A stretch of DNA of 10,075 nt from NCBI GenBank assembly GCA_035293945.1, contig DATGLV010000044.1, positions 1-10,075 of the forward strand, given 5' to 3'. The notes beneath the pieces are model-generated. The model ran no database searches, had not been told where the DNA came from, and was given only the letters and a program-made list of their open reading frames with translations. The translations under genes were made by a program, and so were the position numbers. Position 1 is the first letter of the stretch, and each line of letters begins with the position of its first letter. This document shows, in pieces, positions 1-6,843 of the stretch. This DNA comes from VAZQ01 sp035293945. GTDB lineage: Bacteria > Pseudomonadota > Alphaproteobacteria > Rhizobiales > Xanthobacteraceae.

Positions 1-75
1 GGCGGCAGCCTGTTTGCGCTGCTGCGCGCGACCATTCAGGCGACGAGAGCCGGCTGGCCGGCAAAGCAGCGATAG
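1..75 (+). CDS. Possible 3' end of an unrecognised gene
   Basis: The first plus-strand frame is open from base 1 to a TAG at 73-75. It would encode a 24-residue tail containing LFALLRATIQATRAGW and ending PAKQR. The codons are mostly G/C-ending, as in the real genes of this window, and the helix-like composition is plausible for a C-terminus. I do not recognise the family, and 24 residues are too few to assign one. The fragment converges on the broken sulfatase gene on the other strand, whose homology stops near base 140. A rearrangement junction therefore probably lies between 76 and 140. It could equally be chance open frame in GC-rich DNA. Confidence 0.25.
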   Translation, partial: GGSLFALLRATIQATRAGWPAKQR

Positions 76-139
76 CTTAAGTCGGACCAGACCGGGATCC
101 GAATCGGCGACAAGCCGGGGCAAAATCCAAGCTGCCGAT

Positions 140-611
140 TAGATGATTTTTCCCGAATTGCCCGGTTGCGTAGCCGAGCGGCTTGAGGGCGGTGGCAATG
201 GTGATCGCTTCGTCCGGCAGGCCGATGTCGGCGCCGGCTTGGCCAACAGTCGTCAGGCCGGTGCGCAGCGGAATTTGCCCGTTGATGAAATTCGCACGCC
301 CGGCAGTGCAACTCGCCTCGGCGTAATAGTCGGTGAGAATCATTCCTCGGCAGCGAGCTTGTCCAGGTTCGGCGTCTTGCCGGACATGAGCCACGATGAT
401 AGGCGCCGATATTGAACCAGCCGATGTCGTCACCCATGATGACGAGGATATTGGGTCTGCCCGATGGCGCGGCTTGCTGCGCTTGCGCAACGGCCTTTTG
501 CACGCTCATCGTCGAGCCCAGGGCCGACGTGGCCGCCAGCGTGGTCCCGGCGAGCAGCATGTTGCGGCGGCTCAGCACGCCTTTGCTGCCGTCTTCATCC
601 TTGGTGCTCAT
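140..611 (-). pseudogene. Arylsulfatase remnant with Tat signal, frameshifted and truncated
   Basis: This is the 5' part of a type I sulfatase gene (alkaline phosphatase superfamily), which would hydrolyse sulfate esters in the periplasm. The ATG at 611-609 opens a Tat signal peptide with SRRNMLLAG followed by a hydrophobic run. Next comes the metal-binding start of the domain, RPNILVIMGDDIGWFNIG, with the DD pair. Reading then shifts twice. Near 388-390 it continues as MSGKTPNLDKLAAE in a second frame. Near 344-346 it continues as GMILTDYYAEASCTAGRANF in a third. Each shift is explained by one missing base. The modification site CTAGR is at 296-310, with its Cys at 308-310. Similarity continues through GYATGQFGKNHL and stops near 140, so most of the usual roughly 500-residue protein is absent. 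The start overlaps the stop of the upstream FGE gene as ATGA. A GGAGAG Shine-Dalgarno sequence lies just before it. It is a pseudogene unless the shifts are sequencing errors, and the truncation would remain even then. Confidence 0.85.
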
Positions 612-1051
612 GTCACTCTCCGCTCTCGCATGATGCAACGGAAGCCCACGTGACTCATTGACGTCTCGACCGGCTGCGCGTGCCGCGCGGCCGGCCGGTA
701 GCGGCGGCAATAATTGGGCGCACACAGGTGCGAGCCGCCCTTCACCTGGTCGACCCGCTCCCTCGGCGGCGTGAACACCATTGAGCCGGCCTTGAGCATA
801 TGCGGGAGCGCGCCCGGGTAATCCTTGGGGTCGGGCGCGAGCTCGGCAAGCGTCACGTAGCCGGTGCTGTTGACGAACCTGCGGAACTCCCGATTGGTGA
901 CGGGCGTGCGACTGATCCAGAACCCGTCAACGGTCACGCGATGCACCGGCGCTTCTTCCGGGTAATGCTTGTCCGAGCCCATCCGAAAGGTGCCGCCGGG
1001 CACGAAAATCATCTTGGCGGATGCTTCGCGCTCCAGGAGCTCAGCGGCCAT
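608..1051 (-). pseudogene. Formylglycine-generating enzyme (FGE/SUMF1 family) with large in-frame internal deletion
   Basis: FGE oxidises a sulfatase active-site cysteine to formylglycine. The N-terminal part is typical: MIFVPGGTFRMGSDKHYPEE, then VHRVTVDGFWI, TPVTNREFRRFVN and PDPKDYPGALPHMLKAG. At about 740-752 the text jumps from FTPPRERVD to KGGSHLCAPNYC, skipping what by family knowledge is some 150-200 residues, including the LPTEAEWEFAARGG and GNVWEW blocks. The C-terminal segment is intact, with both cysteines of the catalytic pair (722-724 and 707-709), RRYRPAARH and SHVGFRC. The frame stays open, so a short protein could be made, but it should not fold as FGE. Start candidates are ATG at 1051 (used here), ATG at 1081 and TTG at 1129. 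None has a strong Shine-Dalgarno sequence. The stop overlaps the sulfatase ATG, so enzyme and substrate were translationally coupled. Confidence 0.85.
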
Positions 1052-1227
1052 GACGCGCCGTTCTCGGTCGTCCCGCCGCATTCGCGCGAGGACACTCGTT
1101 GGGATGCAACTCGCGAATTTCTGATCCAAGTGAACTCAAAGTGATGAAGCGATATTGCTCTTTGGAGGTAACGAGGTCCGCGTTCGTTGAAGCTTTGACA
1201 AGAGTTCACGGAAAGGACGTGACGGTT

Positions 1228-1241
1228 TTGATCTAGGTCAA
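1228..1241. promoter_or_regulatory. FixK/FNR-type box 1
   Basis: TTGATCTAGGTCAA is a full match to the FixK/FNR/Anr consensus TTGA-N6-TCAA. The symmetry extends one more base each side (T and A). It lies in a gene-free gap, about 180 bases upstream of the FGE ATG at 1051 and about 100 upstream of the TTG at 1129. By known biology such a site would make transcription respond to low oxygen. The palindrome gives no direction, so it could serve the leftward FGE-sulfatase operon or a lost rightward gene. Confidence 0.7.
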
Positions 1242-1261
1242 ATCGTGACAAAACGACGCCT

Positions 1262-1275
1262 TTGATGGACGTCAA
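1262..1275. promoter_or_regulatory. FixK/FNR-type box 2
   Basis: TTGATGGACGTCAA is a second full TTGA-N6-TCAA match, flanked by T and A like the first box. Centre to centre it is 34 bases from box 1, close to three helical turns, so two dimers could bind the same face of the DNA. For a leftward promoter, box 1 would be proximal and box 2 distal. For a rightward promoter the order reverses. Confidence 0.65.
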
Positions 1276-1310
1276 AATCGGTCAGACTCTTCTGTCGATC
1301 GCTATCCTCC

Positions 1311-1330
1311 AGGAGGCAAATCGGAACCAT
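1311..1330 (+). other. Orphan Shine-Dalgarno without start codon
   Basis: AGGAGG at 1311-1316 is an ideal ribosome binding site on the plus strand, downstream of both FixK boxes. No ATG, GTG or TTG follows at the normal distance. The sequence there reads CAAATCGGAACCATATTC, with ATA where a start could have been. The downstream DNA is the convergent mfp gene. This may be the stub of a rightward gene whose body was lost, or coincidence. Confidence 0.25.
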
Positions 1331-1394
1331 ATTCTCTTTTGACGAGACCTACTGCTCCGCTAAGTTGCCGTCGGGGCCTTCGGCGCAAAATGCA

Positions 1395-2504
1395 TCACTC
1401 TTGCGTGCCGAGCAGGCGCACCTTTTGCCCGGGATGGAGAGAGCCCACGCCAGCCGTCACGACGATTTCGCCGACATCGAGCCCCTTGGAAACGCCGACC
1501 AGAGGCGAGCCCTCGTTCACCAGTTCGACATCGCGCATCGATACTTTGAGGCTCTCGGGATCGACAATCCACACGGCTGCCTGTCCGTTGTTTTGCATGA
1601 GGGCCGCGGCCGGGACCTCGATGTGCGCAGCGGACGAACTCTCCACCCGGGCGACTACTGTTGCGCCGAGCCGCATCGCCGACGGCGGTTCGGTCAAGCC
1701 GACCCTCACCTCGAATGTCCGGGTCGCTGGGTCGGCCTGCGGTGCGACCTCACGGACGCGCCCCTGCGCCGTCACGCCGGGATCGCCCGACAGGCTGACG
1801 ATGATCTGCGGATCGGGTGGGCCGGTTCGGACGAAGTCTGCGGGTGCGCTGAGCACCGCGTCGCGACCGCCTTCCCGCGCAAGCCGCACGATCATCTGGC
1901 CGGCCTGGACCACCTCGCCCGCCAAGGGTCCTACGCCGATCACGGTCCCGGGGGCATCGGCCTTGAGCTCGGTGAAGCTCACCAAATCCTGCGCGGCCCT
2001 CACCTGAGCCTCCAGGGCATCGACCTGGGATTGTGCTGTCTGCAGGCGCTCCTGCGCCTCCTCGAACGTGGCCCGCGAGGCCACATCGCGCTTGAGCAGG
2101 AATTGCTGCCGCTCGAAGTTATTGCGCGCCTGCACCAGGCGCCCCGCTGCCGCCGCGAGGTTCGCCTGGGCGGACCGCAGGGCGTTGAGCTCGTTTTGCG
2201 GCTCCAGGCGCGCTACGACCTGCCCGGGCTTGAGCTGGTCGCCGAGCTTGAGATTATTCTCCATGATCCGCCCGGCGATCCGGAAGCCCAGGACGACGTC
2301 ATCCTCAGCTTCGATTCGACCGGTCAGGGAAATCGGTCTCCCCGGCGCGGCCTTCTCGACCGTCATGGTGCGAACAGGCCGGGCAACCGGCAAAGCCTGC
2401 TCGACCTCCTGCTGACATGCCGCGAGAATGACTGCCGCCGCAGCCAGCAACAGCACGCCTCCCACACAGGACCTTTCCATCGCATCACCGGAACGTGCCC
2501 ACAC
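1395..2504 (-). CDS. RND efflux membrane fusion protein (periplasmic adaptor), second copy
   Basis: This is an HlyD/AcrA-type adaptor that would bridge the inner-membrane RND pump and an outer-membrane channel. The GTG start at 2504 is chosen because GGGAGG lies 8-9 bases upstream. An ATG at 2480 has poorer support. The 369-residue product begins with a lipoprotein signal, VLLLAAAAVILAAC, with a good LAAC lipobox (Cys30), so it is probably lipid-anchored to the inner membrane. Then come a beta-barrel and lipoyl strand (SLTGRIEAEDD, GFRIAGRI, LKLGDQLKPGQVVARLEPQ), an alpha-helical hairpin of heptad character (NELNALRSAQANLAAA to QTAQSQVDALEAQ), and the second lipoyl half (ADAPGTVIGVGPLAGEVVQAGQ). 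The C-terminal domain ends LHPGQKVRLLG. Length is normal for the family. By eye it is about 60% identical to the MFP encoded at 5624-6736. It lies 60 bases after the pump gene, so it is the last gene of the operon. Confidence 0.9.
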   Translation of the reverse strand: MWARSGDAMERSCVGGVLLLAAAAVILAACQQEVEQALPVARPVRTMTVEKAAPGRPISLTGRIEAEDDVVLGFRIAGRIMENNLKLGDQLKPGQVVARLEPQNELNALRSAQANLAAAAGRLVQARNNFERQQFLLKRDVASRATFEEAQERLQTAQSQVDALEAQVRAAQDLVSFTELKADAPGTVIGVGPLAGEVVQAGQMIVRLAREGGRDAVLSAPADFVRTGPPDPQIIVSLSGDPGVTAQGRVREVAPQADPATRTFEVRVGLTEPPSAMRLGATVVARVESSSAAHIEVPAAALMQNNGQAAVWIVDPESLKVSMRDVELVNEGSPLVGVSKGLDVGEIVVTAGVGSLHPGQKVRLLGTQE

Positions 2505-2529
2505 GGCGTTGTCCTCCCGCTGAACAATG

Positions 2530-2549
2530 GCCCTGCCGGCGCGCAGGGC
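2530..2549 (-). other. Stem-loop between pump gene and second MFP gene
   Basis: GCCCTGC and GCAGGGC form a perfect 7-bp stem with a 6-base loop in the 60-base gap between the RND stop and the next start. There is no following T-run, so it is not a typical intrinsic terminator. It could tune the relative expression of the second adaptor or stabilise an mRNA end. This is inferred from pairing alone. Confidence 0.35.
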
Positions 2550-2564
2550 GTGGAAGGTGGAGGC

Positions 2565-5500
2565 TCAGTACTCTGCAGGCGCCTCGGAAGAAGGCATTTC
2601 CTTGCCTCTGAACCACGTGATGTAGAGCGTCGGGAGGAACACGAGGGTCAGGATAGTGGCGACCAGGAGCCCGCCCATGATCGAGAAGGCCATCGGGCCC
2701 CAGAAGACGGTCGGCGCAATCGGAATCATGCCCAGCACCGTCGACACGGCCGTCAACAGGATCGGGCGGAAGCGGGTGCTGCTCGCGTCGATGGCGGCGT
2801 TCCATACGCTTTTGCCCTGAGCCCGTTTGCCTTCGATCTGTCCAATCAGGATCACGGCGTTCTTCGTGATCATGCCAAGCAGCGCGAGAATACCGAGAAT
2901 GGCAACGAAACCGAGCGGCCTGCGGGACAGCAGCAAAGCCGCGGCCACGCCGATCAGGCCCAGCGGCCCGACGCTCAAGACCATGAACAGCCGCTGGAAG
3001 CTTCGCAGCTCCACCATCAGCACCGTGAACATGATGAGGAGCATCGCCGGCACCACTGCGATCACCGAGGCTTGCGACTTCGCGCTCTCCTCGACCGTGC
3101 CGCCGACCTCAATGTTGTAGGCAGGCGGGAGAGTCCTGGCCAATTCGTTGAGCGCCGGGGTGATCGCGCTGACCGCCGTCTCAGGCAGGATGCCGGGCCG
3201 AACGTCAGCCTGCACCGTAAGGGTCGGGATGCGGTCGCGTCGCCATACCACCGGATAATCCTGCTCGTACTCGAAGTGCGCGAACTGGCTGAGCGGAACC
3301 GTTCGCCCGCCCGGAATGGGCACCTGCAGCGTGTTCAGTGTCGCGAGCGACACGCGCTGTTCGTCGGTTGCGCGCAAGACCACGTCGACCAGATAAATGT
3401 CGTCGCGCACCTGCGTGACAGCGCTGCCGGATATGACCGTGTTCAGCACCCTTGCAACCGCCTGCGAGCTCAGGCCCAACTGGCGTGCCTGGTCCTGGTC
3501 GATGCGAATTCTGACCTGGCGCGTGGGTTCGATCCAGTCGAAGTTCACATGCTCGGTCTGAGGGTTCGCGGCAACGACCTGCGCGACCTTGAAGGCCAGC
3601 TCGCGCACCTGGCTGACATCGGGGCCGCTCACCCGATATTGCACGGGCCATCCGACCGGGGGCCCTAGCTCCAGGGGATAGACGCGGCCGACGACGCTCG
3701 GAAAGTCGTTGGCCAGCAGTTTCTCCAGCTTGATCTGAAGACGTTCACGCGCTGCGACATCCTTCGCCACCACCACGGCCTGTCCGAAGAAACTTTTTGG
3801 AAGCTGGACGTTCAGGGGCAGATAGAAACGGATCGCGCCGCGCCCCGCATAAGTGCTCCACCGCTCGACGTCAGGATCATCCTTGAGCGCGGCGTCGAAC
3901 CGGCGGGCAACGGCCTCGCTGGCATAGATCGACGCGTTCTGCGGCAATGTCAGGTCGACGAGAAGCTCGGGGCGATCCGACGATGGAAAAAATTGCCGAG
4001 GCACGAGCGAAAGCGCGAGGAATGAGCCGCCAAACATGGCCAAGGTCAGCGCGATCGTCACCCACCTCGCCCGCATCGCCATGGTGAGGAAGCCGCGATA
4101 CATGCGAAAGACCCGACCGGGTTCCGCACTCTTCTGCGGCGCGGGCGGCTTGAGGATCGCGGCGCCGAGAATGGGCGCGAACAGCACCGCTACGAACCAC
4201 GACACGATCAGCGCGATCGCGACCACCGCAAAGAGAGAGAACGTGTACTCACCGGCGGAGCTGGCCGCGAAGCCGACTGGAACAAAGCCGGCGATGGTCA
4301 CGAGCGTGCCGGCGAGCATCGCGAACGCATATGTGCGGAAGGCGAATGAGGCCGCCGCAACGTGGTTGTCGCCCCGCCCGAGCCGCGTGATCATGGCATC
4401 GGTCGTCGTCATCGCGTCGTCGACGAGCAGCGCCAGCGCGATGATGAGCGCGCCGAGCGATATGCGCTGCATGTCGATTCGCACGATCTCCATGATCGAA
4501 AATACGATGGCGAGCGTCAAAGGAATGGCCAGGGCGATGATGAGGCCGGGGCGCACTCCGAGGCTGATGAAGCTCACCGCCAGGATGATCCCGATCGCCT
4601 GCCACAGCGACGACATGAACTCGGAGATGGCGTTCTTGACGGTCACGGCCTGATCCGCAACGAGCGTCGGCTCGATCCCGAGCGGCAGGTTGGCGGTGAT
4701 CTCGGCCATCTTGTGTTGCAGGTTCCTGCCCAATGCAAGAATGTCTCCGCCTTCGCGCATCGCGATCGCCAGTCCAATCGCCGGCTGGCCGTTGACGCGG
4801 AACAACGGTTCAGGGGGATCAGCATAGTCGCGCCGAATTTGGGCGATGTCGCTCAGGCGCAGCATGCGCCCGCCGACCGCGAAGTTGACGTCCATCAGGT
4901 CCTGCTCGGACTGGAACGAGCCGGACACCCGCAGCGACAGGCTCTCGTTACCGGTCTGTACGATTCCCGCTGGCTGGACGACGTTCTGGGATTGCAGCGC
5001 GGCGACCAGTGCCGCGCGATCGATGCCCAGGCTGGCGAGCTCCTTCATCGAGAACTCGATGAAGATCTTCTCCGATTGAGCGCCCAGCACCTCGATCTTC
5101 GAGACGTCGGCCACGCCGAGCAGCTCGGTACGCGCGGCTTCGACGTAGTCGCGGAGCTCGCGCTGGGTGAACCCGTCGGCGGTGAAGCCGTAGATGATCC
5201 CGAACGTGTCGCCGAACTCGTCGTTGAATCCCGGGCCGACGATGCCGGCTGGCAGCGTATTGCGTATGTCGCCGATGCTCTTGCGGACGTGATACCAAAC
5301 ATCCGGGACCTCGTTCGCGCGCGTGCTGCCCTTGAGGTCGACGAATATCGTGGTGACGCCCGCGCTCGTGTAGCTGCGCAGGTGATCGAGATGCGGCGTC
5401 TCCTCGAGTGTCCGCTCGAGCCGCTCGGTGACCTGTTTGAGGGTCTCCTCGATGCTCGCTCCCGGCCAGGCGGCCTGAACCACCATCGTCTTGATGATGA

Positions 5501-5627
5501 AAGAGGGATCTTCACTGCGCCCGAGCCGGTAGTAGGAAAGCACTCCCGCGATGACGGCGACAATCATGAAATAGACGATCAGCGATCGGTTCTGGAGCGA
5601 CCATGCGGAGAGATTGAACTGAGTCAT
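2565..5627 (-). CDS. RND-family (HAE1-type) efflux pump, inner-membrane subunit
   Basis: This is a proton-driven multidrug or solute exporter of the AcrB/MexB superfamily. It is 1020 residues, the usual length. The N-terminus (SLQNRSLIVYFMIVAVIAGVL, about residues 10-30) is TM1. A first periplasmic loop follows, with DPSFIIKTMVVQAAWPGAS. TM4 holds the proton-relay pair in LALLVDDAMTTTDAM (Asp403 and Asp404, matching AcrB Asp407/408). A second large loop runs from about residue 540 to 840. TM10 has GMITKNAVILIGQIE, with Lys922 in place of AcrB Lys940, followed by RFRPILLTA. All key relay residues are therefore present. The ATG at 5627 overlaps the stop of the upstream MFP gene as ATGA and has no good Shine-Dalgarno sequence, so translation is probably coupled. 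No outer-membrane factor gene is nearby. Substrate is unknown. The VDDAMTTTDAM stretch differs from the common VDDAIVVVENV, which suggests a divergent subgroup. Confidence 0.95.
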   Translation of the reverse strand: MTQFNLSAWSLQNRSLIVYFMIVAVIAGVLSYYRLGRSEDPSFIIKTMVVQAAWPGASIEETLKQVTERLERTLEETPHLDHLRSYTSAGVTTIFVDLKGSTRANEVPDVWYHVRKSIGDIRNTLPAGIVGPGFNDEFGDTFGIIYGFTADGFTQRELRDYVEAARTELLGVADVSKIEVLGAQSEKIFIEFSMKELASLGIDRAALVAALQSQNVVQPAGIVQTGNESLSLRVSGSFQSEQDLMDVNFAVGGRMLRLSDIAQIRRDYADPPEPLFRVNGQPAIGLAIAMREGGDILALGRNLQHKMAEITANLPLGIEPTLVADQAVTVKNAISEFMSSLWQAIGIILAVSFISLGVRPGLIIALAIPLTLAIVFSIMEIVRIDMQRISLGALIIALALLVDDAMTTTDAMITRLGRGDNHVAAASFAFRTYAFAMLAGTLVTIAGFVPVGFAASSAGEYTFSLFAVVAIALIVSWFVAVLFAPILGAAILKPPAPQKSAEPGRVFRMYRGFLTMAMRARWVTIALTLAMFGGSFLALSLVPRQFFPSSDRPELLVDLTLPQNASIYASEAVARRFDAALKDDPDVERWSTYAGRGAIRFYLPLNVQLPKSFFGQAVVVAKDVAARERLQIKLEKLLANDFPSVVGRVYPLELGPPVGWPVQYRVSGPDVSQVRELAFKVAQVVAANPQTEHVNFDWIEPTRQVRIRIDQDQARQLGLSSQAVARVLNTVISGSAVTQVRDDIYLVDVVLRATDEQRVSLATLNTLQVPIPGGRTVPLSQFAHFEYEQDYPVVWRRDRIPTLTVQADVRPGILPETAVSAITPALNELARTLPPAYNIEVGGTVEESAKSQASVIAVVPAMLLIMFTVLMVELRSFQRLFMVLSVGPLGLIGVAAALLLSRRPLGFVAILGILALLGMITKNAVILIGQIEGKRAQGKSVWNAAIDASSTRFRPILLTAVSTVLGMIPIAPTVFWGPMAFSIMGGLLVATILTLVFLPTLYITWFRGKEMPSSEAPAEY

Positions 5628-6736
5628 GGCTGCGAAACCAGGAGGCGAACCTTCTGGCCCGGATGAAGGGCTTGCACCCCCGCCGTGACGACGGTCTCTC
5701 CCGCATCGAGCCCCTGCGAAATGGATACTGTCTCGGGCCCGTGGCGCAGGATATCCACGTTGCGTATCGACACGGTGGAGCTCGACGGATCGACGACCCA
5801 GACGGCGGCTTGCCGGTTGGCCTTGGTCAGCGCTCCGGCTGGAATCTCAAATACGGCCTGCGCATCCATCTGCATCGTTCCGGTCACGGTGGCGCCGAGC
5901 TGCATCGCTGCAGGCGGATCGGTCAGGCCGACCTTGACCGTGAATGTCAGCGTCACGGGATCGGCCTGTGGGGCGACCTCGCGGATGCGTCCCCTCGCCG
6001 TCACGCTGCGGTCCGTCGTCAAGCTGACGGTGACCTGCGGTTCCGCCGGCGCCGATCGGATCAATTGAGCCGGCACATCGAACACCGCATCGCGACCATC
6101 CTTGCGGGCGAGCCGCACGATCGTCTGTCCGGCTTGAACCACCGTGCCGGCAGCGGGACCCGTGAACGTCACCACCCCCGGGGCATCTGCATTGAGTTCG
6201 GTGAATCCCAATCGATCGTGTGCGGCGTTGAGCTGCGCCTCGGCGTTGTCGACCTGCGATTGGGCGGTCTGCAGCGCCTGCCTGGCCTGGTCGAATAACG
6301 GACGCGTGGTGAAGCCCTGAGCCATCAGGACATCCTGCCGCTCGAAATGATTGCGCGCCTGCACCACTTGGCCCTGCGCGGCTGCAAGATCGGCCTGCGC
6401 GGCTCGCAGGGCGTTGAGCTCGTTTTGCGATTCGAGCCGCGCCAGCAACTGCCCGGCTTCGACTCGATCGCCGAGCTTGAGATTATTCTCGATGATCCGC
6501 CCGGCGATGCGAAAACCGAGCGCGGCCTCGTCCTCCGCTTCGATGCGACCGGTCAATGTTACCGGTACGGCCGCTTCGCGTCGCTCGACGGTCATGCCGC
6601 GAACGGGACGCGCTTCCGAGGCCGTATTCTCAGCCTCCAGCTGACATGCGCCAGTCAACAGCGCGCCGATCGCCACCAACAAGAGCCGACCGGCAACTCG
6701 AGGGGTTAGCCTCCTGTGGAGGTAACGGGCAGACAT
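5624..6736 (-). CDS. RND efflux membrane fusion protein (periplasmic adaptor), first copy
   Basis: First gene of the three-gene efflux operon and adaptor partner of the RND pump. The ATG at 6736 is chosen because AAGGGCG precedes it at a normal distance and a signal sequence follows directly. An in-frame ATG at 6808 would add 24 residues without signal character. The 370-residue product has RLLLVAIGALLTGAC, a hydrophobic segment ending in Cys31. The lipobox is imperfect (T-G-A-C, Thr at -3), so lipidation is less certain than for its paralogue. Domains follow the usual order: TLTGRIEAEDEA, GFRIAGRIIENNLKLGD, a helical hairpin (NELNALRAAQADLAAAQ to QTAQSQVDNAEAQ), lipoyl half (ADAPGVVTFTGPAAGTVVQAG) and C-terminal LHPGQKVRLL. 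The stop overlaps the pump start. Having two different adaptors for one pump is known from TriABC of Pseudomonas aeruginosa, although there both adaptors precede the pump gene. Confidence 0.92.
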   Translation of the reverse strand: MSARYLHRRLTPRVAGRLLLVAIGALLTGACQLEAENTASEARPVRGMTVERREAAVPVTLTGRIEAEDEAALGFRIAGRIIENNLKLGDRVEAGQLLARLESQNELNALRAAQADLAAAQGQVVQARNHFERQDVLMAQGFTTRPLFDQARQALQTAQSQVDNAEAQLNAAHDRLGFTELNADAPGVVTFTGPAAGTVVQAGQTIVRLARKDGRDAVFDVPAQLIRSAPAEPQVTVSLTTDRSVTARGRIREVAPQADPVTLTFTVKVGLTDPPAAMQLGATVTGTMQMDAQAVFEIPAGALTKANRQAAVWVVDPSSSTVSIRNVDILRHGPETVSISQGLDAGETVVTAGVQALHPGQKVRLLVSQP

Positions 6737-6843
6737 TGCTTCGCCCTTTATTGAGCTCCGATTTGATGCATCCTCCTCCGCCCTCGTGCCGAGGAACTGT
6801 ATATCCATTGGCCGCGCATCGCCACCTGCTCATTGAGTCAGGT
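6737..6843 (-). other. Leader region of the efflux operon
   Basis: This is the 107-base gap between the antiporter remnant and the first MFP gene. On the minus strand a strong purine tract (GGAGGAGG at 6772-6779) runs straight into an ATG at 6771, opening only a 7-codon frame (MHQIGAQ, then stop) before the true start region. Zero spacing makes initiation there unlikely. I see no confident promoter, operator or terminator. No regulator gene (TetR, MarR or LysR type) lies next to the operon. Confidence 0.3.

Noticed and set aside
1365..3668. Very long plus-strand open frame (767 codons) opposite the second MFP gene and part of the pump gene
   Set aside because: Its composition is rich in His, Arg, Asp and Gly with no domain pattern, typical of the antisense of high-GC genes. 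The minus-strand proteins there are unmistakable.
4362..5666. 434-codon plus-strand frame opposite the RND gene
   Set aside because: Low-complexity charged translation, antisense shadow of the pump gene.
6737..6771. Possible 7-codon leader peptide (MHQIGAQ) before the first MFP gene
   Set aside because: The purine-rich ribosome site abuts the ATG with no spacing, so initiation is unlikely.
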